From Desulfobacterales bacterium (GTDB taxonomy: Bacteria > Desulfobacterota > Desulfobacteria > Desulfobacterales > Desulfobacteraceae), in the NCBI GenBank assembly GCA_022361095.1, contig JAKSBO010000789.1, positions 1-18,661 on the forward strand: DNA of 18,661 nucleotides. The letters run 5' to 3'. Under the pieces are notes generated by a model. It saw only the letters and a list, made by a program, of their open reading frames with translations, was not told the DNA's origin and ran no database searches. Positions 1 to 6,811 of this stretch are shown here, in pieces. Position 1 is the first letter of the stretch. Each line of letters starts with the position of its first letter. The position numbers and the translations under genes were made by a program.

Positions 1-658
1 TCGACCCGATGTTGAGCTGGCTCTCAACCGATTTCACTCCCCTGGCCTGCCCGGCGATCCCGATCACCGCATCCTTTAGCTTCCTGGACCCCAGGTCCCC
101 GGCAACGGTGACATGGCCCTTGTCCGCATAGATATGGATCTGGACAAAGCGGGTGGGCCTGTTTTTGATGATTCTGGTCCAGATTCCGGAGACAACCCGT
201 TCATCTTCAAGCGCCTGCCGGTCTGCTCCCGTTTCCTGGAAGGCCTGTTCCCGGGCTGCCCTGGCGATCCTATCCACGGCGCCGTCCACGGAGATCTGGT
301 CCAGGTTGATCATGAGGGCGCAGCCGGTGTTGTCCGCCTGTTCCACCCCCCAGACCGCCCGTGCCCAATGGTCCCGGTTCTTATCCATTTCAAGGATGTG
401 GGCATGGGCCTGCTCCCGGGTGAAGCCCTTGTTCTCCATGGTATGGCTGATCCGGCAGTCCATGCCGGCCACCACCTTGACGGAGAGGAGGTTGGGCACT
501 CCCTTGAGCCGGAGATGGCCGCCGTAACCGTGGTAGACCATCCTGTTGTCCTGTCCCTTTTCGATGAGGGCGGCCCGCATGAACCTGACATTGCTCATGA
601 TCCGGTTTGTCTTCAGCCCCAGGGGGCCGGGGGCCTTTAAAGGGGTTTGGGACGCCAT
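1..658 (-). CDS. cytidylate-kinase-like protein with BON domain, partial at left edge
   Basis: This minus-strand frame is open from a TAG at 707-709 to the window edge, so the C-terminus is missing. The translation contains the second half of a cytidylate-kinase-like (PF13189-type) domain: RFMRAALIEKG, a VYHGYGGHL stretch, then VVAGMDCRISHTMENKG, a region seen in kinase-like proteins of Desulfobacterota. A BON-like segment follows (HVTVAGDLGSRKLKDAV and GVKSVESQLNIGS), which in other proteins binds phospholipid or mediates protein contacts. The usual N-terminal P-loop and about 75 residues before RFMRAAL are absent: only 21-41 residues precede it, and no frame upstream supplies them. ATG 658 is chosen because a weak GCGGGA lies about 7 nt before it; ATG 697 and ATG 598 are alternatives. 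GC-rich third positions support real coding. It may be a 5'-truncated pseudogene or a non-catalytic derivative. Relatives sometimes carry a response-regulator domain after BON, which would lie outside the window. Confidence 0.7.
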   Translation of the reverse strand, partial: MASQTPLKAPGPLGLKTNRIMSNVRFMRAALIEKGQDNRMVYHGYGGHLRLKGVPNLLSVKVVAGMDCRISHTMENKGFTREQAHAHILEMDKNRDHWARAVWGVEQADNTGCALMINLDQISVDGAVDRIARAAREQAFQETGADRQALEDERVVSGIWTRIIKNRPTRFVQIHIYADKGHVTVAGDLGSRKLKDAVIGIAGQARGVKSVESQLNIGS

Positions 659-820
659 GTATGCATCCCGCCCGGGATTCTGGGGGACATACGTCATGAC
701 CGTAATCTATCGGTACCTGGACTGCAAGGATCTCCACATGGGGGTTGCCCGGGTCCGGTGTGAAACCCTTGTGAGGATATTTATGTCCGAATACAAGCAA
801 AAACTGGGACCTCGATTCTA

Positions 821-865
821 TTGACAATAGTTATCGCGCCTGGCATATATTGGCTGGTCGTCCAA
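821..865 (+). promoter_or_regulatory. promoter and operator of the tetR gene
   Basis: A perfect -35 TTGACA at 821-826 is followed by CATATA (844-849, 17-nt spacer) or TATATT (846-851, 19-nt spacer). The 16-bp imperfect palindrome TTGGCTGGTCGTCCAA at 850-865 covers the -10 to +1 zone. An almost identical copy precedes the next gene at 1526-1541. Repetition of the motif next to a TetR gene is the evidence for its operator role; binding itself is inferred. Confidence 0.6.
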
Positions 866-898
866 CAAAAAAATTTATTATGATAAGGAGATCCCCAG

Positions 899-1501
899 AT
901 GGCGGCACGGCCCCATGATGAAGAGAAAGCAAAGCGGATTTTAACTGCGGTGCGGAAAATCCTGGCCCAAAAGGGATACATGGGCACCACCGTGAACCAG
1001 GTGGCACAAGAGGCTGGGGTGTCCCGGGGGTTGCTCCATTATTATTTCAAAAACAAGGATGAGATGCTGGCCCGGGCCATCAAGGAGAACATGGACCTGA
1101 GCATCCGGATGATCCGCCGGGTGTTTGCGCAATACCACGACCCGCAAGGGATTTCCAAAGGCATTGTGGATCTGCTGCGCAATGTCATGGAGACGGACCC
1201 GGATTTCCTGGGCCTGTTTTTTGAGGGGTTTGCCGTGGCCCGCAACAGCCCCGTGGTGCAGGCGGAGCTGGCCGGGTTGTACGGGCAGTTCAGGAAAGCC
1301 CTGGAACAGGGCCTGGGCAAGGCAAAAGCGGATGGGATCATCTCCCCTGCCCTGCCCGTTAATGCGTTGGCTGCCATCATCACCGGGCTTATTGACGGTA
1401 TCGGCCTGCAACTGCTCACAGAGCCGGATCTGAACGGTAACCAGGTGATCTGGGACAGTATTGAAACCGGGATCGCCGACCTGTTGGTGGACACCCGGTA
1501 A
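899..1501 (+). CDS. TetR/AcrR-family transcriptional regulator
   Basis: A 200-residue protein of typical TetR length. The N-terminal helix-turn-helix lies at about residues 28-52 (GTTVNQVAQEAGVSRGLLHYYF, shown as key residues T31, V37, G40, S42, L46, Y48, F50), followed by the usual KNKDEML start of the ligand domain. The C-terminal part (about 60-200) is an all-helical ligand-binding and dimerisation region with a BetI/FabR-like flavour (GLFFEGFAVARNSP). Start ATG 899 has AAGGAG at 885-890 with 8-nt spacing. The gene follows a TTGACA promoter whose -10 region is covered by a palindrome repeated before the downstream hydrolase, so it probably represses itself and that hydrolase. The inducer cannot be told from sequence; a lipophilic or acyl substrate of the hydrolase is a reasonable guess. 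Family call is firm, target set is inferred. Confidence 0.92.
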   Translation: MAARPHDEEKAKRILTAVRKILAQKGYMGTTVNQVAQEAGVSRGLLHYYFKNKDEMLARAIKENMDLSIRMIRRVFAQYHDPQGISKGIVDLLRNVMETDPDFLGLFFEGFAVARNSPVVQAELAGLYGQFRKALEQGLGKAKADGIISPALPVNALAAIITGLIDGIGLQLLTEPDLNGNQVIWDSIETGIADLLVDTR

Positions 1502-1525
1502 AGCCGGGACTGTTTTACAATACAA

Positions 1526-1541
1526 TTGGCTGGACATCCAA
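1526..1541 (+). promoter_or_regulatory. second copy of the TetR operator, upstream of the hydrolase
   Basis: TTGGCTGGACATCCAA is a palindrome of the form TTGGnTGnnCAnCCAA. It differs from the site at 850-865 at two positions only. It lies in the 62-bp gap between the tetR stop and the hydrolase start. TATAAT at 1544-1549 is a perfect -10 match but sits so close to the ribosome-binding site (GAGGAGG, 1553-1559) that a transcript from it would lose the leader, so I do not call it the promoter. Confidence 0.55.
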
Positions 1542-1563
1542 CTTATAATCATGAGGAGGTTTT

Positions 1564-2379
1564 ATGAAAAGCAACCGTATCACGTTGAGGTCAGACCTGG
1601 ATATCCATTATTATGAGGCAGGGGATGAATCAGCGCCGGCATTGGTATTGCTCCACGGCTGGCCCTCCAGTGCCCTGCTGTGGCGGGAGATCATCCCAAG
1701 TCTGGCCGGACGGTTCCGGGTACTGGCCCCGGACCTGCCCGGCCATGGCCAGTCCGATAAACCACGCCATCTGAGATATGACCTGGATTGTTTGCGGACA
1801 TTTATCTTGGATTTTTTGGACGCGCTGGACCTGGACAAGGCGCATCTTGTGGCACATGACCTGGGGGGCATGGCCGGCCTGAGCCTGGCGGTCCGGAATC
1901 CGGAATGTATCAGCAAACTGGTGGTCATGAACACCAGTCCCTATCCGAAATGGCATTGGCAGCTCTCCATGGTGATCGGCCTGCTCAAGATGCCGGTGCT
2001 GACCCCGCTGTTTTTGAATCCATTTGTGTTCAAACAGGTGCTGGCCAGCGGGGTATACAATACCACCCTGCTCACGCCGGAGCGGATGGCGCTGTTCAGG
2101 GCGTTCTGGACCGGGAACAAAGAGAGCCGGAATGCCTTCTCCAAGACGATTGCCGTACCGCCCCAAAATATGGTGGAACCCCGGGAGGCACTACAGCGCA
2201 TCGACCTGCCCTGCCTGATCCTCTGGGGTAAACAGGACCGCTATTTTTCTTTCGGGATTGCCAGGAAGCTCCACCGGGATATCCAGGGATCAAAGCTGGT
2301 TGGCATCGACAATGCAGGCCATTTTCTCCAGGAGGAAAAACCGGAGCAGATTGCATCTGCGCTGCTGGACTTCCTGTGA
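1564..2379 (+). CDS. alpha/beta-fold hydrolase with Asp nucleophile
   Basis: A 271-residue single-domain hydrolase. The oxyanion-hole motif HGWP is at residues 31-34. The nucleophile elbow reads VAHDLGG, placing Asp99 where serine hydrolases have Ser. Asp225 (GKQDRYF) and His253 (NAGHFLQEE) complete the triad. A lid domain occupies about 125-205. An Asp nucleophile with an HGxP motif is the arrangement of soluble epoxide hydrolases and haloalkane or haloacetate dehalogenases, which form a covalent ester intermediate; the Trp that usually follows in HDWG of those enzymes is Leu here, so the substrate class is open. ATG 1564 has GAGGAGG with 4-nt spacing. There is no signal peptide, so it is cytoplasmic. 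It lies 62 bp after tetR, behind a copy of the tetR operator, suggesting substrate-induced expression for detoxification or catabolism. Confidence 0.88.
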   Translation: MKSNRITLRSDLDIHYYEAGDESAPALVLLHGWPSSALLWREIIPSLAGRFRVLAPDLPGHGQSDKPRHLRYDLDCLRTFILDFLDALDLDKAHLVAHDLGGMAGLSLAVRNPECISKLVVMNTSPYPKWHWQLSMVIGLLKMPVLTPLFLNPFVFKQVLASGVYNTTLLTPERMALFRAFWTGNKESRNAFSKTIAVPPQNMVEPREALQRIDLPCLILWGKQDRYFSFGIARKLHRDIQGSKLVGIDNAGHFLQEEKPEQIASALLDFL

Positions 2380-2531
2380 TTCCAATGCCGTCTTTGGCAT
2401 ATAGGGGCACAGAGGCTTTACCGTCTCTGGTGTTATCGATGATTATATTTTGTTGGTCTTCAACCACAATCAATCTTTCAATACAAGCATTTCGGACCAA
2501 GCCCTGAAATACAAATCCTTGTTCCCGGGAA

Positions 2532-2555
2532 CTGACAGGATTTGATCCTTTTCAG
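2532..2555. terminator. imperfect hairpin between convergent genes
   Basis: The 180-bp gap 2380-2559 separates the plus-strand hydrolase from the minus-strand DUF4332-like gene. It holds a stem CTGA-c-AGGAT-ttg-ATCCT-tt-TCAG at 2532-2555, with a short T tract on the plus strand, and a 12-bp palindrome GTTCCCGGGAAC at 2521-2532. A weak hairpin ATGCC/GGCAT also follows the hydrolase stop. None has a strong U-run, so the terminator call is tentative. I see no gene in the gap. Confidence 0.3.
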
Positions 2556-2559
2556 GGCG

Positions 2560-3243
2560 TTAACGCGTTTCACAGGCAGCGCTCTCTTCGGTTAAAATCT
2601 GTTTGGCCAGATCAATACTAAGGTTTATATCGGTTTCTCTGAAATCCGCTTTCTTTTGGGTTTTGTTTTCATAGATCTCAATAAATTCGCCGGCTGAATA
2701 TTGAACAAATTTCTCAACCGAATCAATCCCTGTATCATAAATCATTCTGGCGAAGACCGGGCCGACCCCGTATAACCTGGCCAGATCCGAAAGTGATGCC
2801 AATTCATTCAGCTTATCCGCACAAACCCCTGTTCTTTTGGAAATCTGTTCGATTCCCTTTCCAATCGTCACTTTGGTAAAGAATTGCTTTGTGTTTTTTA
2901 TACCGATTGTCTCAAGGGCTTCAATGGTTTCGGCGTCAATACCAGGGAATTTTTTCAGATGGATCGGATTGGGAAGAAAACTCTTTGCCTCCCGTTTCAA
3001 TATGGTCAAATACTCGGTTGACAGACCAGTCTGGTCAGAAAAAATCTCTATTTTTTGTTTTGTTCCCAGGACCCGGATTAATGCCTTTAAGGTTTTAATA
3101 CCATTGGAATCCAGGATCTTGAACCTGTTTTCCATCTCTTCTTTTAAAATGACCCGGCTCGGAATCATCTCCCGTTTTTGAAGACTTGTTTTAAACTTTT
3201 CCACACTGAATTTTTCCAGATCAAGATGATATTGTTTTTTCAT
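2560..3243 (-). CDS. DUF4332-like helix-hairpin-helix protein
   Basis: A 227-residue soluble protein without signal peptide or membrane segment. Two helix-hairpin-helix-like units are visible: LKKFPGIDAETIEALETIG at about 96-114 and LARLYGVGPVFARMIYDTG at about 154-172. The second, with the following DSVEKFVQYS, matches the style of DUF4332 domains, which are related to DNA-binding HhH folds. Residues about 48-90 and about 113-155 also resemble each other (NGIKTLKALIRVL against IGIKNTKQFFTKV, then FSDQTGLSTEYLTILKREA against ISKRTGVCADKLNELASLS), suggesting an internal duplication. The gene is AT-richer than its neighbours. ATG 3243 is the only good start; its ribosome-binding site is weak (GGGGACAGG). 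It faces the hydrolase convergently and has no operon partner. Function is unknown; nucleic-acid or protein contact is a family-based guess. Confidence 0.75.
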   Translation of the reverse strand: MKKQYHLDLEKFSVEKFKTSLQKREMIPSRVILKEEMENRFKILDSNGIKTLKALIRVLGTKQKIEIFSDQTGLSTEYLTILKREAKSFLPNPIHLKKFPGIDAETIEALETIGIKNTKQFFTKVTIGKGIEQISKRTGVCADKLNELASLSDLARLYGVGPVFARMIYDTGIDSVEKFVQYSAGEFIEIYENKTQKKADFRETDINLSIDLAKQILTEESAACETR

Positions 3244-4004
3244 ATTAGCCTGTCCCCAATGGATTATCGTGAAGTCCCCCGTTTTTTCTGAACATTCAAA
3301 ATCAAACCATACGTTCCTGGATTTTTTAGCAATTAATCAAAATCAATACCATCATTTCAACCCCATGAAAAGCGTTGAGTGCCGGTTTATACCGGGAGCC
3401 GCTTTCAGGGTTTGATGAGCGCGCTCACGGAGATCCCCGCTGCCGGTTGTCTGCTTTACGCGTCCCGGTTCAGACTGGTCTGTTCCAGAGATCCTGAACA
3501 GGGTTTTAACCCGGTGAAACTGCTGGATATCCCAGGTACGGTTTAAGGGCCTGTGTTTCAAGTTATAAAACCCGGAAAAAGGATGTTAATGTACTGATCC
3601 GGGAGTTGAACATCGCATGCGGTTGAGGCGGCCGGGTGCCTGCCTGCCCGGAAGCGCCGCCAGATCATCCGTTTTGAGAAGGAAAAAGGGTTGCTTAAGC
3701 CGAGGCCCGATTACTTCGTAAACCACAAAAACTTTGCAAAGTCGAGCATAAAATATGGTGGAAATGGCTGCCAAATGTTGAGCAGATCCCACTGCGGAAA
3801 CCCTGCTTCAAGGATTCATGAGGTTTCGTTAAGTATTGCCCCAATGATTTAGACGCATTCCAAGGATTCGTCTTGAAAGATGGAGAGAAGGTGGTTTGCC
3901 TTTATTCCGGTGTATCTGCCCCGGCAACAACTGTACAACCGCCATGAAGGAGAGATCAATCAGTTTGCGGCGTATGCGTGTTATGATGTTCCGGAATCCT
4001 GAAG
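3244..4004. other. gene-poor stretch with possible coding debris
   Basis: No convincing intact gene is present. The first 110 bp are AT-rich and should hold the promoter of the DUF4332-like gene, but no good -35/-10 pair stands out. In plus frame 1 there are short open runs separated by stops: 3415-3546 (43 codons, ends LLDIPGTV), about 3628-3849 (contains RRQIIRFEKEKGLLKPRPDY), and 3880-4002. The reading looks protein-like but I recognise no family. No transposase, tRNA or repeat array was seen. Confidence 0.4.
3880..4002 (+). pseudogene. 40-codon open frame, possible remnant
   Basis: ATG 3880 to TGA 4002 encodes 40 residues beginning MERRWFAFIPVYLPRQQLY and ending in YDVPES. It lies in the same frame as the open run at about 3628-3849, with stops between, and is followed 2 nt after its stop by a 10-bp hairpin. 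No ribosome-binding site is evident. It could be the tail of a decayed gene or chance; I recognise no family. Confidence 0.2.
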
Positions 4005-4030
4005 TCAGGCATCCCGGCCAGGACGCCTGA
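4005..4030. terminator. hairpin between the debris region and the gntR end
   Basis: TCAGGCATCC, loop cggcca, GGACGCCTGA: ten base pairs with one A-C mismatch. On the plus strand a second small GC stem (GGGCGTGCCC, 4037-4046) runs into TTTTTT, so together they could end plus-strand transcription. On the minus strand the hairpin lies 25 bp past the gntR stop but has no U tract, so it would act there as an RNA 3' end stabiliser or weak terminator. Confidence 0.45.
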
Positions 4031-4054
4031 TGTCATGGGCGTGCCCTTTTTTGC

Positions 4055-4714
4055 CTATCCCGTGATTTGTTTTAGAACAAACCCCTTGGCCAGCTCCAGA
4101 TCATCACAAATCCACTTTAGGGCCTCGGCATGGTTCCCATCGATAAGAAGCCGGGTCAGGGTCTGGTGTTTTTCAATTTCCCGGTCAAGATCATCCCGTT
4201 TTTTATCAATGGAGGCGATAACCAGCTGCAAGTCGTTCATCACCGCCCGTTCGGTGTCCATGAGACGCCTGCTGCCGGTAAAGCCCACCAGGGTTGAGTG
4301 AAACCGGATATGGGCATCGGCAGTCGCCAGGGTATCCCCGGATGCGGCCGCAGCCTCATAATCCTCCATTGCAGAGGCCAATTCATCAAGGTGGCGGGGC
4401 CGGCATGCCGGCCTTGCGTTCACTGCAGCGGTTTCCAGAACCTTTCTCGTGAGGAAGATATCATCTATCTCCTCCGGGGTCAGCCGGCGGGCGGTGACCC
4501 CCTTATTGGGGGAATACACTGTCAGGCCGTTTGCCGTGAGCACCCGCAGGGCCTCTCTTACGGTGCTTCTGGACACTGAAAAATTTTTGGCAAGCATCAT
4601 TTCCCGGAGTTGCTCTCCCGGCTTAATCTTCCTGTCAAACAGGGCCCTTCTCAGGGCTTCAACCACCCTGTCCACAGTTGTTGACCGTTCGATTTTGATA
4701 TCATCCAGCTCCAA
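4055..4714 (-). CDS. GntR-family regulator, FCD subfamily
   Basis: A 219-residue regulator. The winged helix-turn-helix spans about residues 12-78, with the hallmark KPGEQLREMMLAKNFSVSRS and then STVREALRVL. The FCD ligand domain spans about 84-212, all-helical, with acidic/His positions (D133, H137 and/or H139, H183) in places where relatives bind a metal and a carboxylate ligand. The start is TTG at 4714: GGAG lies about 8 nt upstream, no in-frame ATG or GTG occurs before the upstream stop, and the next downstream Met is well inside the domain. It is the last gene of the transporter/AroM/HutI-like operon, 72 bp after the amidohydrolase stop. FCD regulators typically sense the carboxylic acid or amino-acid-like substrate of their pathway. 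The palindrome TTGTCGGACAA in the operon promoter is the likely target, giving autoregulation. Confidence 0.93.
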   Translation of the reverse strand: MELDDIKIERSTTVDRVVEALRRALFDRKIKPGEQLREMMLAKNFSVSRSTVREALRVLTANGLTVYSPNKGVTARRLTPEEIDDIFLTRKVLETAAVNARPACRPRHLDELASAMEDYEAAAASGDTLATADAHIRFHSTLVGFTGSRRLMDTERAVMNDLQLVIASIDKKRDDLDREIEKHQTLTRLLIDGNHAEALKWICDDLELAKGFVLKQITG

Positions 4715-4786
4715 TTTTGATCTCCGTTTGTGTTCTGGTCATGTTGCTTTTGCACGAGTTTAGTATGCCTGGTGTGAAATTTCCAG

Positions 4787-6046
4787 TCAGGGCCGAAAGG
4801 ATGGGCTGTTGAATATCACCTTTCCCCTGGATACAACCTGGCGGACAAGAGGCGCCCCGATGCGGGTGGCAATCTCATCGGGATGCGAACAACTGAGAAT
4901 GGTGAGATCCCCGTGCTTTCCCCGGTCCAGTGAGCCTTTATTCTGTTGAAGCCCCAAGGCGTAAGCCGCGTTCAGGGTTGCGCCGATAACAGCTTCTGCC
5001 GGGGTCAGCCTGAACCATGAGCAGGCCATGGCAATGGTCAGGGTCAGGGATGTGGCCTGAAAAGAAGAGCAAAAATCCGTAGCAATGGCAACAGGCACCC
5101 CTGTTTCGATAAAGAGCCGCCCGTTGGCCCGGCGATTGTCCAGGTAGAACTGCTCTGCAATGGGCAGCAGGGTCGCAATAGTCCGGCAGGGTCCAAGATC
5201 CCGGATCTCGCTGTCCGGGGTATAGGTCAGATGGTCGGCGGAAACAGCTCCCCCTTCCACTGCGGTCCGCCATCCAAAACTGTGGGCTGACGCATCGGCA
5301 TGGACCCGGGCAGGCATTCCGGCCTTGCGGCTTGCCGCCAGCAGGTCTGCGGCCAGGTCGGCGGAAAAATCCCCTGTTTCACAAGTGATGTCGTGGAATT
5401 GTGCAATGCCCTGCGCCATGACCTTTGGCAGCATTTCGTCACGGACCTCGGCCGCATATGTTTCCGGAGAAGGGCCGTCCTGGGGTGCGATATGGGCGCC
5501 TAAAAATGTAATTACAATATCCAGCGGCGTTTGTGTGGCAGCCTGGTTCAGTATCCTCAGCAGCCGGAGTTCCTGCCCGGTTGTGAGCCCGTAGCCGGAT
5601 TTCACCTCAAGGGTTGCGGCCCCGCCTGCCAGGATGTTTTGGAACGCATTTAAGGCATTGTCCATAAGCGCCTGGTCCGGAGCGTTCCGTGTGTTGAGGA
5701 TGGTGGACCAGATCCCTCCCCCGGATTTACGGATCGCCCGGCCGGAGAGGCCTTTAATCCTCATTCCATACTCATGATGACGATTCCCTGAAAACACGGG
5801 ATGGCTGTGCGATTCCACAAGGCCTGGCAGTACGGTGCATCCGGTCCCGTCTATGGTGGGCGCATCCTCTCCGGCGTCCCTGAGGACCTGTTTTGTCGGG
5901 CCAGCACAGGCAATGACACCGTTTCGTATGGCAACCGCCCCATCCTCAATAAGGTGAAGTTCTCCCTGTCCCTTGCCCTGCATGGGCTCTCCATGGTCCC
6001 TGGCAGAGGCCAGGATATCGGCATGGATGACATTCAGATCGTTCAT
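4787..6046 (-). CDS. imidazolonepropionase-like (HutI-like) amidohydrolase
   Basis: A 419-residue cytoplasmic metal-dependent amidohydrolase. The HutI pattern is clear: GLVESHSHPVFSGNR (H80, H82, R89), SGGGIWST (about 108-115), TLEVKSGYG (Y152), FLGAH (H185), RVHAD (H249), SADHL (H272), IATDF (D324) and the NAAYALG tail. H80, H82, H249 and D324 are the ligands of the single metal in HutI. HutI opens 4-imidazolone-5-propionate in histidine breakdown. Here three substrate-side positions differ from the family as I recall it: Tyr102 is Gly, Glu252 (HADE) is Ala, and the DFNPGS loop is DFCSSF. There is no hutH, hutU or formimidoylglutamate gene nearby, so a different cyclic substrate is likely. 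ATG 6046 is chosen: AAAGGA lies 6 nt before it and the AroM stop is 14 nt upstream. A longer in-frame extension overlaps AroM and is not HutI-like. Confidence 0.88.
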   Translation of the reverse strand: MNDLNVIHADILASARDHGEPMQGKGQGELHLIEDGAVAIRNGVIACAGPTKQVLRDAGEDAPTIDGTGCTVLPGLVESHSHPVFSGNRHHEYGMRIKGLSGRAIRKSGGGIWSTILNTRNAPDQALMDNALNAFQNILAGGAATLEVKSGYGLTTGQELRLLRILNQAATQTPLDIVITFLGAHIAPQDGPSPETYAAEVRDEMLPKVMAQGIAQFHDITCETGDFSADLAADLLAASRKAGMPARVHADASAHSFGWRTAVEGGAVSADHLTYTPDSEIRDLGPCRTIATLLPIAEQFYLDNRRANGRLFIETGVPVAIATDFCSSFQATSLTLTIAMACSWFRLTPAEAVIGATLNAAYALGLQQNKGSLDRGKHGDLTILSCSHPDEIATRIGAPLVRQVVSRGKVIFNSPSFRP

Positions 6047-6060
6047 TGTTTCCTTTGTAA

Positions 6061-6738
6061 TTACACCATTTCCTTCATCAGCCCGGCCGTTGCCGTGGTG
6101 GCGCAGATAACGGGAATCCCGACACCGGACCGGGCGGCAGCCGCATGCTCCATGGTGAAGCCCATATCGTCCAGCAGCAGGACATGGGCGCCCTGGCTCT
6201 CTGCGGCCATGGCAGCCTGCGTCACCATCCGGATGTCCCCACCGTAGGGGGATGCTGCCGCCGTTACCACGTTCCGGGCATAGGCCCGCCATTGTTCCGG
6301 TGCTTCGGCCATGTCGGATGCCGGCCCCACCACCCCAAGCGTTTTTCCCCGGGCAAGGGTTTTGATTATCCCCCGGACCAGGACAACCGGCTCCACAAGG
6401 GGAATATCCGGCCTGCGAAGCTCGGGAAACGCCCCGGAACACAGCAGCACAACATGGCGGCAGCCCAGGGCGAGTCGCTTGCCCTGCCCGGCCAGGAGCG
6501 GCAACAGTTTCCTGCGCGACAGCATTACTGCGGTGCCATCTGCCAGGCGGGTCTCAATGCCTGTTTCACCAGGGCCGGGCCCCAGGCTGCGGATCTCATC
6601 CAGGGATTTTCCGTCCAGGGCGCCGGCCTGACCGTATGCCGCCTCATCTCCGAGAATGGCGTCAAAGGTGGGGGACACATCTATCCTGGGACTCTGCCCC
6701 AGGGTGAGAAGGCCAAACGGCAAAACTGATGATGACAT
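6061..6738 (-). CDS. AroM-family protein (Asp/Glu racemase superfamily)
   Basis: A 225-residue protein matching the AroM family end to end: FGLLTLGQSPRIDV at the N-terminus, SRRKLLPLL in the middle, the strand HVVLLCSGAFPEL and the C-terminal ADVxxLDxxGF-like HVLLLDDMGFTMEH. AroM of E. coli has no settled function; the fold belongs with aspartate, glutamate and hydantoin racemases, which use two cysteines. Here Cys100 sits at the first catalytic position, while the second is Asp191 (LDDMG, where E. coli AroM has LDC). ATG 6738 has AAGGA with 8-nt spacing. It lies between the binding protein and the HutI-like amidohydrolase, 14 bp from the latter, so it should act on the same imported compound, perhaps as racemase, isomerase or binding subunit. 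The family is certain; the reaction is not. Confidence 0.88.
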   Translation of the reverse strand: MSSSVLPFGLLTLGQSPRIDVSPTFDAILGDEAAYGQAGALDGKSLDEIRSLGPGPGETGIETRLADGTAVMLSRRKLLPLLAGQGKRLALGCRHVVLLCSGAFPELRRPDIPLVEPVVLVRGIIKTLARGKTLGVVGPASDMAEAPEQWRAYARNVVTAAASPYGGDIRMVTQAAMAAESQGAHVLLLDDMGFTMEHAAAARSGVGIPVICATTATAGLMKEMV

Positions 6739-6765
6739 AGAATCTGTCCTTGTTCATCCGTGCGG

Positions 6766-6787
6766 CCCGCCGGCCGCGACCGGCGGG
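6766..6787 (-). promoter_or_regulatory. GC-only hairpin between binding-protein gene and aroM-like gene
   Basis: CCCGCCGG, loop ccgcga, CCGGCGGG: a perfect 8-bp all-GC stem in the 73-bp gap after the solute-binding-protein stop. No U tract follows on the minus strand, so it is unlikely to be a full terminator. Such hairpins after binding-protein genes often protect the upstream mRNA and lower downstream expression; that role is inferred. Confidence 0.5.
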
Positions 6788-6811
6788 TACACGGAACGCC
6801 ATAGGATTCGG

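Noticed and set aside
113..640. Plus-strand open frame of 175 codons
   Set aside because: It is the antisense of the kinase-like/BON gene, whose minus-strand translation carries recognisable domains.
1544..1549. TATAAT as the hydrolase -10 box
   Set aside because: The start point would fall at or past the ribosome-binding site and no -35 is at the proper distance.
941..1552. Long minus-strand open frame opposite tetR
   Set aside because: Antisense shadow of a clear TetR protein; no motifs of its own.
3244..3256. TGGGGACAGG motif before the DUF4332-like gene as a mobile-element end
   Set aside because: A short match to text often seen near transposases, but no partner end, repeat or transposase was found.
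6047..6442. N-terminal extension of the HutI-like frame to 6442
   Set aside because: It overlaps AroM in another frame, reads as low-quality Gly/Arg/Pro text, and the ATG at 6046 has a good ribosome-binding site and matches the HutI N-terminus.
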